Shown piece by piece: positions 15,099 through 19,405 of a DNA stretch of 19,405 bases (position 1 is its first letter; each line of letters opens with the position of its first letter). This DNA comes from Planctomycetota bacterium (lineage in GTDB: Bacteria > Planctomycetota > Phycisphaerae > UBA1845): NCBI GenBank assembly GCA_022563615.1, contig JADFMZ010000013.1, positions 1 through 19,405 on the forward strand, in the 5' to 3' direction. The position numbers were made by a program, and so were the translations under genes. The notes beneath the pieces are model-generated. The model was given only the letters and a program-made list of their open reading frames with translations, was not told where the DNA came from and did no database searches.

Positions 15099-16027
15099 TG
15101 GAAAGTTCGCAGTTTGTCCCACTGACAACGAATCACTCGGACTCGCCGTCCGTACCGATGCGCGAGCTGGATACCGTCTGGTTTCAGGTGGGGGGCACGA
15201 TTTGTAATCTTCGATGTCACCATTGCTTCATCAGTTGCTCACCCGAAAACGACAAGTTTCGATTTCTCTCGTTTGAAAAGTGTGCAGCCTACCTCGAAGA
15301 ATCGAAGAATCTCGGTGTCAAGGAATACTACTTCACCGGTGGGGAGCCCTTCGCCCATCCGCGGATCTGCGACATTCTTGAACTGACGTTACGGTACGGG
15401 CCGGCCACCGTACTGACCAACGCCACGCTGTTTCGTGACGCGACACTCGATCGCCTTCAGGAAATCGAACGCAATTCCCTGTATTCTCTGGAAATTCGGG
15501 TGAGCCTGGACGGCTATTCAGCCGGCATGAACGATCCGATTCGAGGTGAAGGAACCTTCGACCGGGCCATCGCCGGGACCGCCCGCCTGGTTCAGCGCGG
15601 CTTTCTCCCCATTCTAACGATCACCCGAACTTGGGAGCAGGACGACGAGGAAGTGCTGGCGAAGTTTAGACAACTGTTGAAGGAGATCGGCTACGATCGG
15701 CCAAGATTGAAGATCCTGCCGACGATCCAACTCGGCGCGCAAGTGCAACGAGGCGGCGCCTACGGGGAAGAAGCACGAGTCACGCACACCATGATGAAGA
15801 ACTTCGATCCGATGAACCTGGTTTGCAGCAGCGCCCGACTGGTGACCGACCAGGGCGTTTGGGTCTGCCCAATTCTGCTCGATTCTCCAGAGGCCCGTAT
15901 GGGCGATACCTTAATGGATGCGATGCGCGAGTACCCGCTGCGTCATGCCGCCTGCTACACTTGCTGGCGGTACGGCGCGATCTGCTCGAATCAGGCTACG
16001 ATGACGGCGCCGACCGACGCGCGATGA
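15098..16027 (+). CDS. Radical SAM enzyme with C-terminal cysteine cluster
   Basis: A 309-residue radical SAM protein. The CxxxCxxC triad is CNLRCHHC (C36, C40, C43), with a further cysteine at 47; the SAM-binding GGEP is at 81-84 and RVSLDGY (134-140) is in the barrel. The C-terminal third carries C243, C257, C286, C289 and C296 (VCSSARLVTDQGVWVCPIL; CYTCWRYGAIC), which look like ligands for an auxiliary iron-sulfur cluster of SPASM/twitch type. SPASM proteins usually modify peptides or small cofactors. No precursor peptide is obvious next to it. The frame is open from 14939, but the ATG at 15098 directly at the end of the oxidoreductase gene is the coupled start. It converges with the minus-strand gene ending at 16065. 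Confidence 0.86.
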   Translation: MESSQFVPLTTNHSDSPSVPMRELDTVWFQVGGTICNLRCHHCFISCSPENDKFRFLSFEKCAAYLEESKNLGVKEYYFTGGEPFAHPRICDILELTLRYGPATVLTNATLFRDATLDRLQEIERNSLYSLEIRVSLDGYSAGMNDPIRGEGTFDRAIAGTARLVQRGFLPILTITRTWEQDDEEVLAKFRQLLKEIGYDRPRLKILPTIQLGAQVQRGGAYGEEARVTHTMMKNFDPMNLVCSSARLVTDQGVWVCPILLDSPEARMGDTLMDAMREYPLRHAACYTCWRYGAICSNQATMTAPTDAR

Positions 16028-16064
16028 TTCAATCCTTTGATCGGTGTCGCGCGTGCTTGAACTA

Positions 16065-16688
16065 TCAGGCGCTGCGCGGGGTCGCATCGTCTTGACTTTT
16101 CGAGGATTGCCACCGTTCGATGATCGGGCGCATCTCCGCCGCGACCGCCGCCTCATCGCCCAAGACGAATCGAAGCATAACCCGGTTGAGAGGCTCCTGG
16201 CTCATTGGATGCAGCAGTCGCGGCAGGAAGCGAGCGACCTGTTCCTCCTCGGGCAGAAAGGCCTCATAACCGCCATCCTCCACATCCGAAGAAAGCTCAA
16301 ACGGATAGCGTACGTCCAGCCGAGTCACATCGTAGGCGCGTGTGCCGAAGGGGCCGAGCTTGAAAACGAGCGATCGCTCATCCGCGTGCACGCCGACGCC
16401 GGTCGGCCAAAGGCAAAGCGCCACCCAACGCAGGGCCTTGAATGCGCTGTAGAGCAATGTCGCCAGGGCCGGCAGCGCCGCAACGGCAATGCAGTATTCT
16501 ACCAGCCGGCTCGTCACCGCTGTGGGCTTCCAATCCAGGCTCGAATACACCAGGTAGCTAAGCAAGCCTGCCAGCAGGGCTGACATGCCCCACCACACCC
16601 CGCGAACGAGCGCTTGGAGACGGGCGACGGGGATGTGAACGGCGATGTTCCGGTGCGGTGTACGCGGTGATGAGGGTGCGGACTTCAT
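16065..16688 (-). CDS. Membrane protein with two helices, unknown function
   Basis: A 207-residue protein that I do not recognise. Two transmembrane helices (WWGMSALLAGLLSYLVYSSL and YCIAVAALPALATLLYSAF) lie in the N-terminal half. A soluble domain of about 110 residues follows, starting LWPTGVGVHADERSLVFKLG, with a PH-like or regulatory look (VFKLGPFGTRAYDVTRLDV) that I cannot confirm. It begins four bases after the VWA gene stop and is probably cotranscribed with it, as the last gene of the second VWA locus. The ATG at 16688 is used because the longer frame to 16721 would overlap the VWA gene by 29 bases and adds no signal. Confidence 0.7.
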   Translation of the reverse strand: MKSAPSSPRTPHRNIAVHIPVARLQALVRGVWWGMSALLAGLLSYLVYSSLDWKPTAVTSRLVEYCIAVAALPALATLLYSAFKALRWVALCLWPTGVGVHADERSLVFKLGPFGTRAYDVTRLDVRYPFELSSDVEDGGYEAFLPEEEQVARFLPRLLHPMSQEPLNRVMLRFVLGDEAAVAAEMRPIIERWQSSKSQDDATPRSA

Positions 16689-16692
16689 GAGA

Positions 16693-18750
16693 TCAGACGA
16701 AAACGCGATGATTGTACACAACCCATTCCAGCAGCAGCAGGACGAGCAAGGCGACCAGGAAGTAGGGCCAGGCCGGCTTGTTTACCTCCATGGATCCGGA
16801 TTGGGCCGTCACCACTTGGGCGCCGAGCGTCAACGTGCCGGCCGGCGCCACGCGACTTTCATTGGGATTAAAGAGATTGACCGCAAAGATGTCATGGCCC
16901 TCGACTCCCGGCTCCACCCGGTAGATGCCCACCTGACGTGTTCGTGCAAAGTGAAGCGTCCGGCGACCGGGCATCGATACCGTTTCGTCTCGACCATCTG
17001 GACAAAGGATGCGGACCCCCTCGACATTCGGCGGGGCGGGCAACTCAATCGGCTCGCCGGGCCTGATGCTTTTGATTCCGGTCGTGGCTACGTTTGATGA
17101 CAGAAACTGTATCACGTTGTACACGAAGACGATGAAGTCGGCATCATGCACCCAATAGGTGTTGTAGCGGTAGTTTCCCATCTCATCGGGGACGATCAGG
17201 CCGAACGCGGCCATCAGAAACTGGCTCCCGTCACGGGTCAAATACGCCAGGATCGGTGAACTTGCGCCGTCGATCAACACAGTAGCCTCGGGTGGCAGCG
17301 CCAAGCGCCGCCATGAAAAAAGCTCGATGGCATCCACGGCGACATGGCGCAGGACCGGATGTGTCTCGTCCCAGTTCAACAAGATCTCGTCATCGATGAG
17401 GCCTCCGGCAGTGATGCCTTCCATTTCCGGAGCGGCACCGAAGAACAGGTAATTGCCTTGCGGCAGCCGGGCTGTTGAATGCTGCTCGAAGACGACCACG
17501 TCGAAGGCGCTTCGCAGGCCGTCGAGAACATCCTGGTCGGCGGCTGATTCATACTCATCCGTGCTCATCGTGGTCAGCTTGACCGGCAGAACCCGCAACG
17601 TTTCCTCCAGTGGCCGGAAAAAGGGGTTGCCGTCCGACACGAGCAGGACGCGAACATTTCCCGGGGGCGCGATCACGGTCCACGCCCGGTTATCGGCTGG
17701 AAGTGCGTCGTCCACGCGAAGCCTCACCTCAACCACGCCGCCGCCTTCGAACTCGATATCGTCAAACACCACCACGCGGGTGCTGCCCAAGGGTGATTCG
17801 ATCGGGGCGGCGCCGGGCGGTTCGGTCGTGCCGCCGCCGGGAGGCTTCGACGAGGCGGCGCCGGCTTCCAGCGTCACCGTTTGAATGTCCACCGTCCGCC
17901 CGTCCACGTATAGAACCGCGTCCATCGAGACGGATTGAGTCCCGAAGTTCTGGATTGCAGCCGTGACTTCGAGGATCTCCGGCTGCTCATAACGCCGGCG
18001 CGCATTCATCGAGACGATTCCCACGTTGTCGGTTCGCTTTCCCACGTTGACCACTTGCATGTGCGCGACGTCGAACTTCTGAATGGTCACCCGGTCGGCG
18101 TCTTCGATTCGACCGTCGGTGAACAGGAACACGGTGGCTGGGGGGGCGGAGGACTCAGGGGCTACGTCCCCTCCGAAATCCTCTCCGCCGATAATCAGGT
18201 TCTGGGCATAGGCCTCAGCCAGGCTGATCGCCTCCGACAGAGACGAGCCGCTTTGCGTCGGCTCGATGGAGTCAATCTTGCGCTTGAGGGCGCTCTTGTC
18301 GGTGCTGAAGGATGACACGACGGTGGCCCGATCGCAGAAGGCGATGACCATGGCCCGGGCATCGCCATTCATATTGTCGATGCATCGCTTGGCCTGCTCC
18401 TTGGCGAGGTCGAGACGGGTCCGCCCGCCGTCCTCAACTACGCCCATCGAAGCGGATCGATCGACCAGGAGCACGAGCGTGTCTTCCTGGTCGGCCACGG
18501 TGCGAAACATCGGCTTGCCGAGCGCCACCGCCGCCAGGATCAAAATCAGTAATTGCAACCAAAGCAACAGACTGCTGCGCAGTCGCCGGAAGGGCGCGTT
18601 TACTTGCATATCCTCGACGGTTCGCTTCCACAACAGCGTGGACGGCACAAGCTGCACGGCGCGTTTGAGCTTCAGGAAATAAAGGGCGAGCAGCGGCGGG
18701 ATGGTCAAACCAGCCGCGATGGCAATCGCCATTGGACTCAGAAAGTTCAT
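16693..18750 (-). CDS. Large BatA-type VWA membrane protein
   Basis: A 685-residue protein with the BatA N-terminal membrane region: helices at about 7-26 (AIAIAAGLTIPPLLALYFL) and 60-78 (LLLWLQLLILILAAVAL). A VWA domain follows with DRSAS (97-101), the SGSSLSEAI segment supplying the threonine/serine ligand, and FLFTDGRIED. A long extracytoplasmic part has a beta domain (about 240-350, with a Gly/Pro-rich loop) and a segment beginning VRVLLVSDGNPFFRPLEETL that resembles the GATase1-like fold found in other large BatA relatives. One transmembrane helix closes the protein (WPYFLVALLVLLLLEWVVY). The serine replacing the usual threonine in the second metal-site motif is a possible variation. It starts ten bases after the DUF58 gene stop. 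Confidence 0.84.
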   Translation of the reverse strand: MNFLSPMAIAIAAGLTIPPLLALYFLKLKRAVQLVPSTLLWKRTVEDMQVNAPFRRLRSSLLLWLQLLILILAAVALGKPMFRTVADQEDTLVLLVDRSASMGVVEDGGRTRLDLAKEQAKRCIDNMNGDARAMVIAFCDRATVVSSFSTDKSALKRKIDSIEPTQSGSSLSEAISLAEAYAQNLIIGGEDFGGDVAPESSAPPATVFLFTDGRIEDADRVTIQKFDVAHMQVVNVGKRTDNVGIVSMNARRRYEQPEILEVTAAIQNFGTQSVSMDAVLYVDGRTVDIQTVTLEAGAASSKPPGGGTTEPPGAAPIESPLGSTRVVVFDDIEFEGGGVVEVRLRVDDALPADNRAWTVIAPPGNVRVLLVSDGNPFFRPLEETLRVLPVKLTTMSTDEYESAADQDVLDGLRSAFDVVVFEQHSTARLPQGNYLFFGAAPEMEGITAGGLIDDEILLNWDETHPVLRHVAVDAIELFSWRRLALPPEATVLIDGASSPILAYLTRDGSQFLMAAFGLIVPDEMGNYRYNTYWVHDADFIVFVYNVIQFLSSNVATTGIKSIRPGEPIELPAPPNVEGVRILCPDGRDETVSMPGRRTLHFARTRQVGIYRVEPGVEGHDIFAVNLFNPNESRVAPAGTLTLGAQVVTAQSGSMEVNKPAWPYFLVALLVLLLLEWVVYNHRVFV

Positions 18751-18760
18751 CGGTCGGCTT

Positions 18761-19405
18761 TCACTTGAGCAGTCCCCTCTGACGGAAATAGGACAGCACG
18801 ATCTGGTCGAAGGGCGTCTGCGTACTCGTAAATAAATAGCTGATGCCGCGCCGGTTGCAGTATTCTTTCAGTTGTCCGCAATAGGCGCGAAGGTTGTGCT
18901 TGTACCGGTGGATCAGCGCCCGGCTGACAGTCACCTCCGCCGCGTCTTCGTCCTCGATGTCGGTTAGTTTCAGATCACCAGTCAGGGTCGGCTCGATCTC
19001 CTCCGGGCTGAGAATCTGCACGGCATACAGGTCGTACCGGCGCGACAGAAGATATCGTAGCCCCTCCTCGTAGCCGCCCTTCTCGAAAAAGTCGCTCAGG
19101 ATCAAAACGATGCCGGGCTGTCGATGGCGAATGGCGAACTGTTTGCCGGTGGCTGCCAGGTTGCTCGGGCCGTCATATTCAACACGGGTGAGAAAATCGA
19201 TGACCTTGAACATCAACCGCCGGCCGCGCACGCCGGTCAGCTCATGTTGCAGGCCGTTCGAGTAGGCGTAGAGGCTGACCCGGTCGAAGTTGATCAATCC
19301 GATGTAGGCGATCGCGGCGGCGATGCGCCGGGCGTACAGCCCCTTGTCCGGATCGCCCCACTTCATGCTCTTGGACACTGCGATCAGCACGCTGACGTGC
19401 AGGTC
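18761..19405 (-). CDS. DUF58 protein, 5' end missing (window edge)
   Basis: The C-terminal 214 codons of a DUF58 protein; the start lies beyond position 19405, because the frame is open to the edge (DLHVSVLIAVSKSM). The region after the signature is present: ARRIAAAIAYIGLINFDRVSLYAYS, LILSDFFEKGG, and a C terminus like other planctomycete DUF58 proteins (YCNRRGISYLFTSTQTPFD). The first metal-site motif reads AVSKS instead of DxSxS, so the key aspartate is an alanine. It begins the second VWA locus within the window; the upstream gene, possibly a moxR, is not visible. Confidence 0.82.
   Translation of the reverse strand, partial: DLHVSVLIAVSKSMKWGDPDKGLYARRIAAAIAYIGLINFDRVSLYAYSNGLQHELTGVRGRRLMFKVIDFLTRVEYDGPSNLAATGKQFAIRHRQPGIVLILSDFFEKGGYEEGLRYLLSRRYDLYAVQILSPEEIEPTLTGDLKLTDIEDEDAAEVTVSRALIHRYKHNLRAYCGQLKEYCNRRGISYLFTSTQTPFDQIVLSYFRQRGLLK

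Overview
The window (roughly 60% GC) looks like a chromosomal segment of a Planctomycetota bacterium, probably Phycisphaerae or a relative. Sequence signs are a small membrane protein ending in the zinc-ribbon motif YDLTGN-SG-CPECG, a SpoVG protein with an inserted zinc ribbon, a PEP-CTERM surface protein, and two palindromic elements whose readthrough peptides (GTGFQPV, RSLTVAAR) I recall as widespread in planctomycete genomes. This assignment is inference; there is no rRNA or other marker gene here.

Layout. Positions 143-9565, all on the minus strand, form one tightly packed operon of the Bat (Bacteroides aerotolerance) / MoxR type. In transcription order it reads moxR ATPase, DUF58 protein, a BatD-like membrane-anchored protein, batA, batB, batC, batD, batE, then a small zinc-ribbon membrane protein. 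From the DUF58 gene to batE every junction is a start/stop overlap (ATGA, GTGA or TGATG), which implies translational coupling. Positions 9566-9955 are a non-coding stretch with the putative moxR promoter and a long hairpin repeat. Positions 9956-11764 (minus) hold ispE followed immediately by an enlarged spoVG. Positions 11765-12351 are an unusually structured divergent intergenic region. On the plus strand follow a small membrane protein of unknown function (12352), a PEP-CTERM protein (12922), a cruciform repeat (13661-13757), and a coupled pair: FAD/NAD(P) oxidoreductase (13818) and radical SAM enzyme with a C-terminal cysteine cluster (15098). The right end (16065-19405, minus) is a second VWA locus: a DUF58 protein cut by the window edge, a large BatA-type VWA protein, and a two-helix membrane protein.

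How they fit. The two minus-strand VWA loci flank the central block and use the same modules (DUF58, BatA-type VWA), so they may be parallel MoxR/VWA assembly or envelope-stress systems. The right locus has no MoxR gene inside the window, and its DUF58 protein has lost the first metal-site aspartate. The FAD/radical SAM pair is the best candidate for an uncharacterised biochemical activity. The leader RNA candidate at 12172-12306, with two mutually exclusive pairings around one segment, is the best candidate for an undescribed regulatory element.
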